A stretch of 64,000 bases of DNA from Alphaproteobacteria bacterium (GTDB lineage Bacteria; Pseudomonadota; Alphaproteobacteria; Rhodospirillales; Rhodospirillaceae): NCBI GenBank assembly GCA_030604885.1, contig JAUVUZ010000010.1, forward strand, positions 1 through 64,000, read 5' to 3'. This document shows, in pieces, positions 41,088-48,451 of the stretch. How positions within the stretch are numbered: the first letter of the stretch is position 1; the number at the start of each line of letters is the position of its first letter. Made by a program: the position numbers and the translations under genes. The notes below the pieces were generated by a model. The model saw only the letters and a list, made by a program, of their open reading frames with translations, did no database searches and had not been told where the DNA came from.

Positions 41088-42185
41088 ATGCGCAAGTCCA
41101 TTGTGGGCGGTCTCGCCCTGACCGCCGCCGCGCTCGGCGCGACGCCCGCTCTCGCCGATACCGCGGTCGCCATCGCCGGGCCGATGACCGGCCAATACGC
41201 CTCCGCCGGCGACCAGATCCGCCAGGGCGCCGAGCTGGCGATCGCCGACATCAACGCCCGCGGCGGCGTGCTGGGCGAAAAGCTCAAGCTGGTGGTGGGC
41301 GACGACGCCTGCGACCCGAAGCAGGCGGTGGCGGTGGCCAACAAGATGGTCACCGACGGCATCGCCTTCATGCACGGGCACTGGTGCTCGTCCTCCACCA
41401 TTCCCGCCTCGGATATCTACAACGAGGCGCAGATTCCGATGGCGACGGTCTCCACCAATCCCCAGGTCACCGAGCGCGGCCTCAAGAACATCTTCCGCAT
41501 CATGGGGCGCGACGACCAGCAGGGCCTGGTGGCGGGCGACTACATCGCCGCCAGGTTCGGCCAGGCCAAGGTGGCGGTGATCGACGACAAGTCCGCCTAC
41601 GGCAAGGGCCTCGCCACCGAAATGGCGAAGGCGATGAAGGCCAAGGGACTGAAGCCGGCGGTCGAGGAATCCATCACCGCCGGGGAGCGCGACTATTCGT
41701 CGCTGGTCACCAAGCTCAAGGCCGCCGGGGTTTCGGTGGTGGCCTACGGCGGCTACCACACCGAGGTCGGCCTGATCGTGCGCCAGGCCAAGGAGGCGGG
41801 CCTCGACCTGGTGGTGATGTCGGGCGACACCATGACCAACTCGGAGCTGCCCTCGATCGCGGGCGCGGCGGCCGACAACGTGATGTTCACCTTCTCCCCC
41901 GATCCGCGCGAGATTCCCGCCGCCGCCCCGGTGGTCGCGGAATTCCGCAAGAAGAACATCGACCCCGAGGGCTACGTGCTCTACGCCTACGCCGCGATGC
42001 AGCTGTTCGAGCAGGCCGCCAAGCAGGCGAAAAGCGTGAAGTATCAGCCGTTGCGCGACGCCATGGCGGCGGGCAGCTTCCCCACCGTGATCGGCGACCT
42101 GTCGTTCGACGCCAAGGGCGACCTCAAGGTTCCGGCGTTCGTGGTCTACCAGTGGAAGGGCGGCAAGTACGCCGCGGTGAAGTAG
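41088..42185 (+). CDS. Periplasmic substrate-binding protein of branched-chain amino acid ABC type (365 aa)
   Basis: Signal peptide MRKSIVGGLALTAAALGATPALA. The mature start DTAVAIAGPMTGQYASAGDQ and the GAELAIADINARGGVLGEKL segment are those of LivJ/LivK-like proteins. A cysteine pair (DACDPKQ, HWCSSST) suits the usual disulfide. It has its own AAGGAG site and a strong terminator. No permease or ATPase gene is next to it, so it serves a transporter encoded elsewhere. Leu/Ile/Val is the default ligand but others are common. Confidence 0.88.
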   Translation: MRKSIVGGLALTAAALGATPALADTAVAIAGPMTGQYASAGDQIRQGAELAIADINARGGVLGEKLKLVVGDDACDPKQAVAVANKMVTDGIAFMHGHWCSSSTIPASDIYNEAQIPMATVSTNPQVTERGLKNIFRIMGRDDQQGLVAGDYIAARFGQAKVAVIDDKSAYGKGLATEMAKAMKAKGLKPAVEESITAGERDYSSLVTKLKAAGVSVVAYGGYHTEVGLIVRQAKEAGLDLVVMSGDTMTNSELPSIAGAAADNVMFTFSPDPREIPAAAPVVAEFRKKNIDPEGYVLYAYAAMQLFEQAAKQAKSVKYQPLRDAMAAGSFPTVIGDLSFDAKGDLKVPAFVVYQWKGGKYAAVK

Positions 42186-42207
42186 GGCCGGAGATCCGGC
42201 GCAACGG

Positions 42208-42238
42208 AAAAAGGCCGGGGTTCGCCCCGGCCTTTTTT
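42208..42238. terminator. Rho-independent terminator between convergent genes
   Basis: AAAAAGGCCGGGG-TTCG-CCCCGGCCTTTTTT is a perfect stem with a UUCG loop and T runs on both strands. It ends both the binding-protein gene and the convergent ammonia-lyase gene. Confidence 0.93.
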
Positions 42239-42250
42239 GCGTTGGGCGGC

Positions 42251-43213
42251 TCAGGCGCCCAGGAGTTCGCTGAACCGCTTCATGTCGACGTTGCCGCCCG
42301 AGAGGACGATGCCGACGCGCTTGCCCTTGAGGCGGTCCTTGATCTGCTTCGCGGCGGCGAGGCCGAGGCAGCCGGTGGGTTCGACGACGATCTTCATGCG
42401 GGTGGCGAAGAACCCCATCGCCTCCACCAGTTCGGCGTCGGCGGCGGTGCGGATTTCCGCCAGCTCGCGCTTCATGATCGCGTAGGTGAGATCGCCGATG
42501 TGCTGGGTCTGGGCGCCGTCGGCGATGGTCTTGGGGGTGTCGATGTGGACGATCCGCCCCTCCGCCAGGGAGCGCTGGGCGTCGTTGCCCGCCTCCGGCT
42601 CGACGCCGATCACCCGGCAATCGGGCGAGAGGGCGCGGGCGGCGAGGGCGGAGCCGGAAATCAGCCCGCCGCCGCCCACCGGCGCGAACAGGTAGTCGAG
42701 CGGCCCGACCTCCTCGATCAGCTCCTTGACCGCCGTGCCCTGGCCCGCGATCACGTCGACGTGGTTGTAGGGCGGGATCAGCGCGAGGCCGCGCTCCGCC
42801 GAAAGCCGCGCGCCGATCGCCTCGCGGTCCTCGGTGTAGCGGTCGTAGAGCACCACCTCGGCGCCGTAGCCGCGGGTGGCCGCCACCTTGGCCGCCGGGG
42901 CGTCGTGCGGCATCACGATCACCGCCGGGGCGCCCAGCAGCTTGGCCGCCAGCGCCACCGCCTGGGCATGGTTGCCCGAGGAATAGGCCACCACGCCCGC
43001 CTTGCGCTGCGCGGGCGAGAGGCTCGCCACCGCGTTGTAGCCGCCGCGGAACTTGAAGGCGCCCATGCGCTGGAGGTTCTCGGCCTTGAAGAACAGCGAG
43101 GCGCCGAGGGCGTCGTCGGCGGTGCGGGAGGTGAGGACCGGGGTCTTGTGGGCGACGCCGGCGATGCGCGCCGCCGCTGCTTCGACGTCGGCGTAGGTGG
43201 GGAGGGTGACCAT
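42251..43213 (-). CDS. PLP-dependent serine/threonine-type ammonia-lyase or racemase (320 aa)
   Basis: A fold-type II PLP enzyme without a regulatory ACT domain. The lysine is in QRMGAFKFRGGYNA. The substrate loop is SSGNHAQAVALAAK and the phosphate loop is GGGGLISG. This short form matches serine racemase, threo-3-hydroxyaspartate ammonia-lyase and catabolic threonine dehydratase, which cannot be told apart by eye. It lies 26 bases after fliP on the same strand, so some readthrough from the flagellar operon is likely. Confidence 0.85.
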   Translation of the reverse strand: MVTLPTYADVEAAAARIAGVAHKTPVLTSRTADDALGASLFFKAENLQRMGAFKFRGGYNAVASLSPAQRKAGVVAYSSGNHAQAVALAAKLLGAPAVIVMPHDAPAAKVAATRGYGAEVVLYDRYTEDREAIGARLSAERGLALIPPYNHVDVIAGQGTAVKELIEEVGPLDYLFAPVGGGGLISGSALAARALSPDCRVIGVEPEAGNDAQRSLAEGRIVHIDTPKTIADGAQTQHIGDLTYAIMKRELAEIRTAADAELVEAMGFFATRMKIVVEPTGCLGLAAAKQIKDRLKGKRVGIVLSGGNVDMKRFSELLGA

Positions 43214-43239
43214 GGGGAAACTCGTGCGGTTTGAAGAAG

Positions 43240-43992
43240 CTAAGGTTGGAAGCTTTGCACAAGCGACCCGGCGATCAAGTACCAGCCGTCGATCAGCACG
43301 AAAAAGATCAGCTTGAAGGGCAGCGCCAGCATCACCGGCGGCAGCATCATCATGCCCATCGACATCAGCACCGAGGCCACCACCATGTCGATGATGATGA
43401 ACGGCAGATAGAGCAGGAAGCCGATCTCGAAGGCGCGCCGCAGCTCGGAGATCATGAACGCCGGGATCAGCGCCTGATAGGGCAGGGCCTCGGGCGCCGT
43501 GCCCTCGGGCACCCGCGCCATGTCGACGAACAGGGCGAGATCGCGCTCGTTGACGTTCTTCAGCATGAACTCGTGGAACGGCCGGGCGGCGCGCTCCAGC
43601 GCCTCGCCCTCGCTGATCTGCTCCTCGATCAGCGGGCTGATGCCCTCGTTCCACGAGCGCTCGAAGGTGGGCGACATCACGAAGAAGGTGAGGAACATCG
43701 CCAGCGACAGGATCACCATGTTGGGCGGCGTGGTGTTGGTGCCCATCGCCTGGCGCAGCATCGACAGCACCACCGCGATGCGGGTGAACGAGGTGACCAT
43801 CAACAGGATGCCCGGCGCCAGCGACAGCACCGTCATCAGCAGGAACAGCTGGATCACCCGCGCGGCGGTGGAGCCGCCGCCCGCGTCGCCGCCGAGGTCG
43901 ATGTTCAGCGATTGCGCCAGCGCCGCCTCGGGGAGAAGCGCCGCCAGGGCGAACAGGGCGAACAGGGCGAACCAGCCGAGGGTGCGGGTCAT
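43240..43992 (-). CDS. fliP: Flagellar export gate protein FliP (250 aa)
   Basis: FliP is the core of the export channel. A cleavable signal peptide is followed by membrane helices (IQLFLLMTVLSLAPGILLMV, then TSFTRI). SMLRQAMGTNTTPPNMVILS and AFEIGFLLYLPFIIIDMVVA, then SVLMSMGMMMLPP, are family signatures. The ATG at 43992 has AAGGAG and overlaps the fliO stop by four bases; a TTG further up is unlikely. Confidence 0.97.
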   Translation of the reverse strand: MTRTLGWFALFALFALAALLPEAALAQSLNIDLGGDAGGGSTAARVIQLFLLMTVLSLAPGILLMVTSFTRIAVVLSMLRQAMGTNTTPPNMVILSLAMFLTFFVMSPTFERSWNEGISPLIEEQISEGEALERAARPFHEFMLKNVNERDLALFVDMARVPEGTAPEALPYQALIPAFMISELRRAFEIGFLLYLPFIIIDMVVASVLMSMGMMMLPPVMLALPFKLIFFVLIDGWYLIAGSLVQSFQP

Positions 43993-44384
43993 CGCGGCTC
44001 CTTGTCCCAATCGTCGGCCTCTTCGTCGGCGCGCAGCACCGGGCGGTCGCCGCGCGGCTCGGCGAGGGCGTCGCGGAAGCGCGGCTCCGGCTCGGCCGCC
44101 GGGGGCGGCGCGATGCCGGTCTCGATCACCGCGCTGCGGCCCGCGGCCAGCAGCAGCAGGTGTTCGACGCCGTCGCGCGACACCAGCGCCAGCTTGTGCT
44201 GCGGGTCGATGGGGCGGATTTCCACCACCGCGAGGCGGCGCGAGCGCAGCGCCGCGCGCGGCAGACCGCCGCCGCCGAAGCGTTTGAACGCCCAGCCCGC
44301 CAGCAGGATCAGGCCGATCACCAGCCCGAGAATGGCGATCAGGCGTCCGAACATCACCCCGTCGAGCATCGAACCTCCGCTCAC
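43989..44384 (-). CDS. fliO: FliO-like flagellar assembly protein (131 aa)
   Basis: One membrane helix (RLIAILGLVIGLILLAGWAF, residues about 14-33) is followed by a small beta-rich domain (RRLAVVEIRPIDPQHKLALV, then SRDGVEHLLLL), the FliO pattern, and an acidic tail. FliO helps FliP form a ring. The GTG at 44384 overlaps the upstream stop (GTGA); an ATG five codons later is possible. Position before fliP supports the name. Confidence 0.82.
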   Translation of the reverse strand: MSGGSMLDGVMFGRLIAILGLVIGLILLAGWAFKRFGGGGLPRAALRSRRLAVVEIRPIDPQHKLALVSRDGVEHLLLLAAGRSAVIETGIAPPPAAEPEPRFRDALAEPRGDRPVLRADEEADDWDKEPR

Positions 44385-44662
44385 TCGCTGTCGGCCTCCG
44401 GTTGCGGCGGGAGGGCCTCCCGCGCGGTTGCGAGAACAGTTGTCACGGCGGCGATCTCGCCGTCAAGGCGTTCGAGCGCGGCGACCGCGCGCGGCCGTTC
44501 CTCCGGGCGCACCCGCTGGGCGAGGTCGCACAACGCCGCCACCTCCGCCTCGGCGCGGGTCAGATCGTGCGCCACGCCGCGGCCGAGGGCGGCGCGCGCG
44601 TCCTCGATGCGGCGGATCAGCGCGCCCGCCCGTTGCAGCAGGTCGTCGAGGGCGGCGCTCAA
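44381..44662 (-). CDS. Unrecognised small helical flagellar-operon protein (93 aa)
   Basis: The protein is helical (ALDDLLQRAGALIRRIEDAR, EVAALCDLAQRV, ALERLDGEIAAVTTVLATA). It has one cysteine and no signal or membrane segment. It overlaps fliO and the FlhB-tail gene by four bases on each side, so it is made in step with export proteins. FlgN- or FliJ-like chaperone duties would suit size and context but I recognise no family. Confidence 0.6.
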   Translation of the reverse strand: MSAALDDLLQRAGALIRRIEDARAALGRGVAHDLTRAEAEVAALCDLAQRVRPEERPRAVAALERLDGEIAAVTTVLATAREALPPQPEADSE

Positions 44663-44949
44663 GGTTCCAGGTCCCCGGGCCAGCGGCCGTTGGCGCGGTA
44701 GACGTAGGCGAGGATCTCCGCCACCGCGGCGAAGGCTTCGAGGGGAATCTCGGTGTCGACGTCGACGGCGGAGAGGATTTCCGCCAGGTCCGCGTCCTCG
44801 CGCACCCGCACGCCGTTGGCGAAGGCGAGGGCGAGAATCTGTTCGGCCACCGCGCCGCGGCCCGACGCCACCACCTTGGGCGCCGCGGCCGAGCCGTCGT
44901 AGCCGAGCGCCACCGCGATCGGGCGCTTGTCGGGGGCGTCGTCGGACAT
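44659..44949 (-). CDS. FlhB C-terminal domain-like protein, FlhX type (96 aa)
   Basis: The sequence RPIAVALGYDGSAAAPKVVA, the NGVRVREDADLAEIL segment and TEIPLEAFAAVAEILAYVYR correspond to the cytoplasmic domain of FlhB after its NPTH cleavage point. The NPTH itself is absent. Such free FlhB tails (FlhX, YlqH) can stand in for the cut FlhB tail in some bacteria. A full-length flhB is 2.4 kb away, at 47335-48402. It is the first gene of the minus-strand operon. Confidence 0.82.
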   Translation of the reverse strand: MSDDAPDKRPIAVALGYDGSAAAPKVVASGRGAVAEQILALAFANGVRVREDADLAEILSAVDVDTEIPLEAFAAVAEILAYVYRANGRWPGDLEP

Positions 44950-45021
44950 CGGGTCTCCTCCGTCGGGGATCCTAGCCCAGGCCCCTCAACAAACCCTTAA
45001 TCGCAGGGTTCGGCGCCGGGG

Positions 45022-45036
45022 TTTACCGAATGTTAA
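45022..45036. promoter_or_regulatory. CtrA-like box between flgB and the flhX-fliO-fliP operon
   Basis: TTTA-N7-TTAA matches the CtrA consensus TTAA-N7-TTAA at all but one base. It lies 59 bases before flgB and 73 bases before the divergent operon. Early flagellar operons are CtrA targets in Caulobacter and relatives, and cckA is the last gene downstream. Confidence 0.4.
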
Positions 45037-45094
45037 AACGCCGGGGCGATACTGGCCGCGACCGAAACCGCGCCGACGCGCCGGGAGAGTGCCG

Positions 45095-45511
45095 ATGGAC
45101 CTTCAAAAGCTGAGTTTTTTCCAGATCGCGCAGGAGCGCATGGATTGGCTGGCGCAGCGCCAGAAGGTGGTGTCGCAGAATTTGGCGAACGCCAATACCC
45201 CCGGCTACGAGGCGCGCGACGTCAAGGAACTCGATTTCAAGAGCGCGCTCTCGCGCACCCTGGCGCGGGAGACCCAGTCGATTCCCGCCACCCGCACCGA
45301 CCCGGCGCACCTCACCGGCTCGCTGCCGCAGGCCGGGCCGTATCGCGTCGAGACCGTCCGCCGCCCGTTCGAATACACCCTCGACAAGAACGGCGTGGAC
45401 GTGGAGGAGCAGATGGAAAAGGCCGCGTCCAACCGCTCGGCCTACGAGCTCGCCTCCAACCTGGTGCTCAAGAACCTCAGCATGATCCGCACCGCGATCG
45501 GCCGCACGTGA
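45095..45511 (+). CDS. flgB: Proximal rod protein FlgB (138 aa)
   Basis: The protein has the rod signature RQKVVSQNLANANTPGYEAR near residues 23-42 and the end YELASNLVLKNLSMIRTAIG. Size is as usual. The ATG at 45095 follows GGGAG. It is the first gene of the plus-strand operon with flgC, fliE, fliQ, fliR, flhB and cckA. Confidence 0.96.
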   Translation: MDLQKLSFFQIAQERMDWLAQRQKVVSQNLANANTPGYEARDVKELDFKSALSRTLARETQSIPATRTDPAHLTGSLPQAGPYRVETVRRPFEYTLDKNGVDVEEQMEKAASNRSAYELASNLVLKNLSMIRTAIGRT

Positions 45512-45522
45512 GGAGTTAGGGT

Positions 45523-45933
45523 ATGGACGATCTCCAGATCAGCACCCGCGTCTCCACCTCGGGCATGAAGGCCCAGGCCACCCGCCTGCGCGTGGTGTCG
45601 GAGAACATCGCCAACGCCGACTCGGTGGGCACCAAGCCCGGCGAGGCGCCCTACCGCCGCAAGACCGTGTCGTTCAAGGAGGAGGTCGACAAGGCCACCG
45701 CCTCCAAGCAGGTGCGGGTGAAGAAGATCGGCGTCGACCGCTCCGACTTCGAAAAACGCTACGACCCCAACCATCCGGCCGCCGACGCCGACGGCTACGT
45801 CCAACTCCCCAACGTCAACCCGTTGATGGAGGTGATGGACATGCGCGAGGCTCAGCGCGGCTACGAGGCCAACCTCAACGCCATGCAGATCAGCCGCCAG
45901 ATGATCTCCAAAACCGTCGACATGCTGAAGTGA
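45523..45933 (+). CDS. flgC: Proximal rod protein FlgC (136 aa)
   Basis: The segment STSGMKAQATRLRVVSENIA, followed by NADSVGTKPGEAPYRRK, the YDPNHPAADADGYVQLPNVN region and the end DMREAQRGYEANLNAMQISR are diagnostic for FlgC. It lies 11 bases after flgB. Confidence 0.97.
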   Translation: MDDLQISTRVSTSGMKAQATRLRVVSENIANADSVGTKPGEAPYRRKTVSFKEEVDKATASKQVRVKKIGVDRSDFEKRYDPNHPAADADGYVQLPNVNPLMEVMDMREAQRGYEANLNAMQISRQMISKTVDMLK

Positions 45934-45943
45934 CGAGGCTCCG

Positions 45944-46276
45944 ATGACCTATCCGATCAGTTCCGCCGTCAACGCCTACCGCAACGCCGCGGGCGGCTTC
46001 GCCAGCGTCGGCGAGAGCCGCGACGGCCTCTCCCCCCAGGCCGCGGCGGTGCAGCCGGGCCAGAGCTTCACCGACCTGGTCAAGGACAACCTCAAGGAAG
46101 CGGTTGACGCCGGGCGGCAAAGCGAGAAGATGAGCCTCCTCGCGCTGCAGGGCAAAGCCGACCTGCGCGAGGTGGTGAACGCGGTGGCCAACGCCGAAAC
46201 CGCGTTGCAGACGGTGGTGGCGGTGCGCGACAAGGTGCTGAACGCGTACCAGGACATCCTCAAGATGTCGATCTGA
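45944..46276 (+). CDS. fliE: Basal-body adaptor FliE (110 aa)
   Basis: FliE joins the MS ring to the rod. The C-terminal part LREVVNAVANAETALQTVVA, followed by VRDKVLNAYQDILKMSI, is the conserved FliE end. The middle has SFTDLVKDNLKEAVDAGRQS. It lies 10 bases after flgC and is exported first among rod parts. Confidence 0.95.
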   Translation: MTYPISSAVNAYRNAAGGFASVGESRDGLSPQAAAVQPGQSFTDLVKDNLKEAVDAGRQSEKMSLLALQGKADLREVVNAVANAETALQTVVAVRDKVLNAYQDILKMSI

Positions 46277-46289
46277 TCGCGGAGTTGCG

Positions 46290-46556
46290 ATGAACGAGGC
46301 GCAGGTTCTGGAGGTCGCGCGCGAGGCGGTGTGGACGCTGGTGATGGTGGCCGCGCCGGTGCTGCTGGTCGGCATGACCATCGGTCTCGCGATCTCGCTG
46401 TTCCAGACCCTCACCCAGATTCAGGAAATGACGCTCACCTTCGTGCCGAAGCTCCTGATCGTGTTCGGCTCGCTGATCCTGCTGCTGCCGTTCATGTTCC
46501 ACGAAATCCGCCTGTTCGCGGAGCACATGTTCGACCTCATCATCGCGCCGCGGTGA
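46290..46556 (+). CDS. fliQ: Flagellar export gate protein FliQ (88 aa)
   Basis: Two membrane helices with the family pattern: VWTLVMVAAPVLLVGMTIGL, then ISLFQTLTQIQEMTLTFVPK, then LILLLPFMFHEI. Size and order before fliR are as usual. Confidence 0.96.
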   Translation: MNEAQVLEVAREAVWTLVMVAAPVLLVGMTIGLAISLFQTLTQIQEMTLTFVPKLLIVFGSLILLLPFMFHEIRLFAEHMFDLIIAPR

Positions 46557-46560
46557 GCCG

Positions 46561-47325
46561 ATGCTGCAACAGCTCCTCGCGCTCGACGTCTTCCATCTCG
46601 GGTTGGTGTTCGCGCGCATGAGCGGCGCGTTCCTGGCGCTGCCGGGCTTCGCCGCCACCCAGGTGCCGGTGCGGGTGCGGGTGTTCATCGCCCTCGGCGT
46701 CAGCATGGCGCTGCTGCCCCTGGTGCTCGACACCCTGCCGCCGATGCCCGCCACCGCGGGCGGCATCGTCCGCCTGCTGGCGTTCGAGATCACCGTCGGC
46801 GCGTTCATCGGCCTGGTGGCGCAAACCCTGCTGTCGTCGCTGCACTTCGCCGGGGCGACCATCGGCATGACCTCGGGCCTCGCCAACGCGATGGTGTTCG
46901 ACCCGGTCACCGAAAGCCAGAGCGCGCTCGTCACCGGCTTCCTCAACCTGCTGGCGATGACCGTGATCTTCGTCACCGGCACCCACATCCTGATGCTCGA
47001 GGCGGTGGGCGAGAGCTATACCCTGTTCGCCCCCGGCGCCGCCCTGCCGGTGGGCGACATGGCGGATTATCTCGGCCGCACCCTGGCGCAGAGCTTCGTC
47101 ATCGGCCTGCGGCTGGCCTCGCCGTTCATCGTCTTCTCCCTGGTGTTCCAAACCGCGATGGGCGTGACCGCGCGCCTGATGCCGCAGATGAACGTGTTCT
47201 TCGTGGCGCTGCCCGCGCAGATCCTGCTGGCCCTGGCGCTGCTGATGCTGGTGCTCCCGGCGATGATGCTGTGGGCGATCAACCACTACGAGAACGGCCT
47301 GCGCAACTTCATCGCCGGCGGGTGA
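46561..47325 (+). CDS. fliR: Flagellar export gate protein FliR (254 aa)
   Basis: A protein with about seven hydrophobic helices. FARMSGAFLALPGFAATQVP near the start, GMTSGLANAMVFDPVTESQS and ALPAQILLALALLMLVLPAM near the end are FliR marks. It forms the gate with FliP and FliQ. It starts four bases after fliQ and ends nine bases before flhB. Confidence 0.95.
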   Translation: MLQQLLALDVFHLGLVFARMSGAFLALPGFAATQVPVRVRVFIALGVSMALLPLVLDTLPPMPATAGGIVRLLAFEITVGAFIGLVAQTLLSSLHFAGATIGMTSGLANAMVFDPVTESQSALVTGFLNLLAMTVIFVTGTHILMLEAVGESYTLFAPGAALPVGDMADYLGRTLAQSFVIGLRLASPFIVFSLVFQTAMGVTARLMPQMNVFFVALPAQILLALALLMLVLPAMMLWAINHYENGLRNFIAGG

Positions 47326-47334
47326 GGAGGAGAG

Positions 47335-48402
47335 ATGTCGGAAGAAGACGACGCCTCGAAAACCGAAGAACCCACCGGCAAACGCCTCGAAAAGGCGCGG
47401 GAGGAAGGCAACGTCCCCATATCCCAGGAGATCAAGAGTCTCCTGATGCTGGTGGGCGGGCTCACCGCGGTGGGGATGTTCGCGCCCCAGGTGGCGGGCG
47501 ACATCCGCGACACCCTGGTGCCGTTCATCGCCCACCCCCACGACATGCCCACCGATTTCCAGAGCCTGCGCCTGTTGGTGAGCGGCACCCTGGTCGACGT
47601 CGGCCTCGCGCTGCTGTTCCCGATCTCGATCCTGGTGGGGCTGGCGGTGCTCTCGGTGTATCTTCAGGTGGGCTTCGTCTATTCGCCCAAGCGGATCAAG
47701 CCGTCGCTCAACAAGCTCAACATCATCAAGGGATTGCAGCAGTTCTTCTCGCCCAAGCGGCTGGTCGAGCTGCTCAAGAGCCTCGCCAAGCTCGGGCTGA
47801 TCGGCGCGGCGCTGTGGGTGGTGGTGTGGCCGCGGCTCGACTGGCTGCTCCAGCTCCCCGGCATGGAAACCGCGGCGATGCTGCTGAAGACCCGCACCCT
47901 CATCCTCATCCTCGTCGCCACGGTGATCGGCGTGATGCTCGCGGTTTCCCTCGCCGACATGCTGTGGGTGCGCTACCAGAACCACAAGAAGCTCAAGATG
48001 ACCAAGCAGGAGGTCAAGGACGAGCACAAGCAGTCGGAAGGCGATCCGCAGGTGAAGTCGCGCATCCGCGCCATCCGCATGGAGCGGGTGCGCAAGCGGA
48101 TGATGGCGGCGGTGCCCACCGCCGACGTGGTGATCACCAACCCCACCCACTTCGCCGTGGCGCTGAGCTACAAGATGGACGAGATGGCCGCGCCCAAGGT
48201 GGTGGCCAAGGGCGCCGACCTGATCGCCAAGAAGATCCGCGAGATCGCCGAGGAGAACAAGGTGCCGCTGGTGGAGAACCCGCCGCTGGCGCGCGCCCTC
48301 TACGCGGCGGTGGAGGTGGACCAGTTCATCCCGCCGGAGCACTACAAACCGGTCGCGGAAGTGATCAGCTACGTCATGAAGCTCAAGAAGAAAACGCGCT
48401 GA
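47335..48402 (+). CDS. flhB: Flagellar export switch protein FlhB (355 aa)
   Basis: The N-terminal DASKTEEPTGKRLEKAREEG, four membrane helices (about 30-210) and the cytoplasmic domain with the self-cleavage motif in DVVITNPTHFAVAL (about residue 266) are complete. FlhB changes export from rod/hook to filament parts together with FliK. It is preceded by fliR. The free FlhB-like tail at 44659-44949 is a paralog of its C-terminus. Confidence 0.97.
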   Translation: MSEEDDASKTEEPTGKRLEKAREEGNVPISQEIKSLLMLVGGLTAVGMFAPQVAGDIRDTLVPFIAHPHDMPTDFQSLRLLVSGTLVDVGLALLFPISILVGLAVLSVYLQVGFVYSPKRIKPSLNKLNIIKGLQQFFSPKRLVELLKSLAKLGLIGAALWVVVWPRLDWLLQLPGMETAAMLLKTRTLILILVATVIGVMLAVSLADMLWVRYQNHKKLKMTKQEVKDEHKQSEGDPQVKSRIRAIRMERVRKRMMAAVPTADVVITNPTHFAVALSYKMDEMAAPKVVAKGADLIAKKIREIAEENKVPLVENPPLARALYAAVEVDQFIPPEHYKPVAEVISYVMKLKKKTR

Positions 48403-48451
48403 CGTCGCGCAGGCCGCCCGAGAGCCTCGGGCCGAGGGAGGAGTGACGCCG

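Noticed and set aside
41088..42185. A complete branched-chain amino acid ABC transporter locus
   Set aside because: Only the binding protein is present; flanking genes are speE and a PLP enzyme, and a strong terminator follows.
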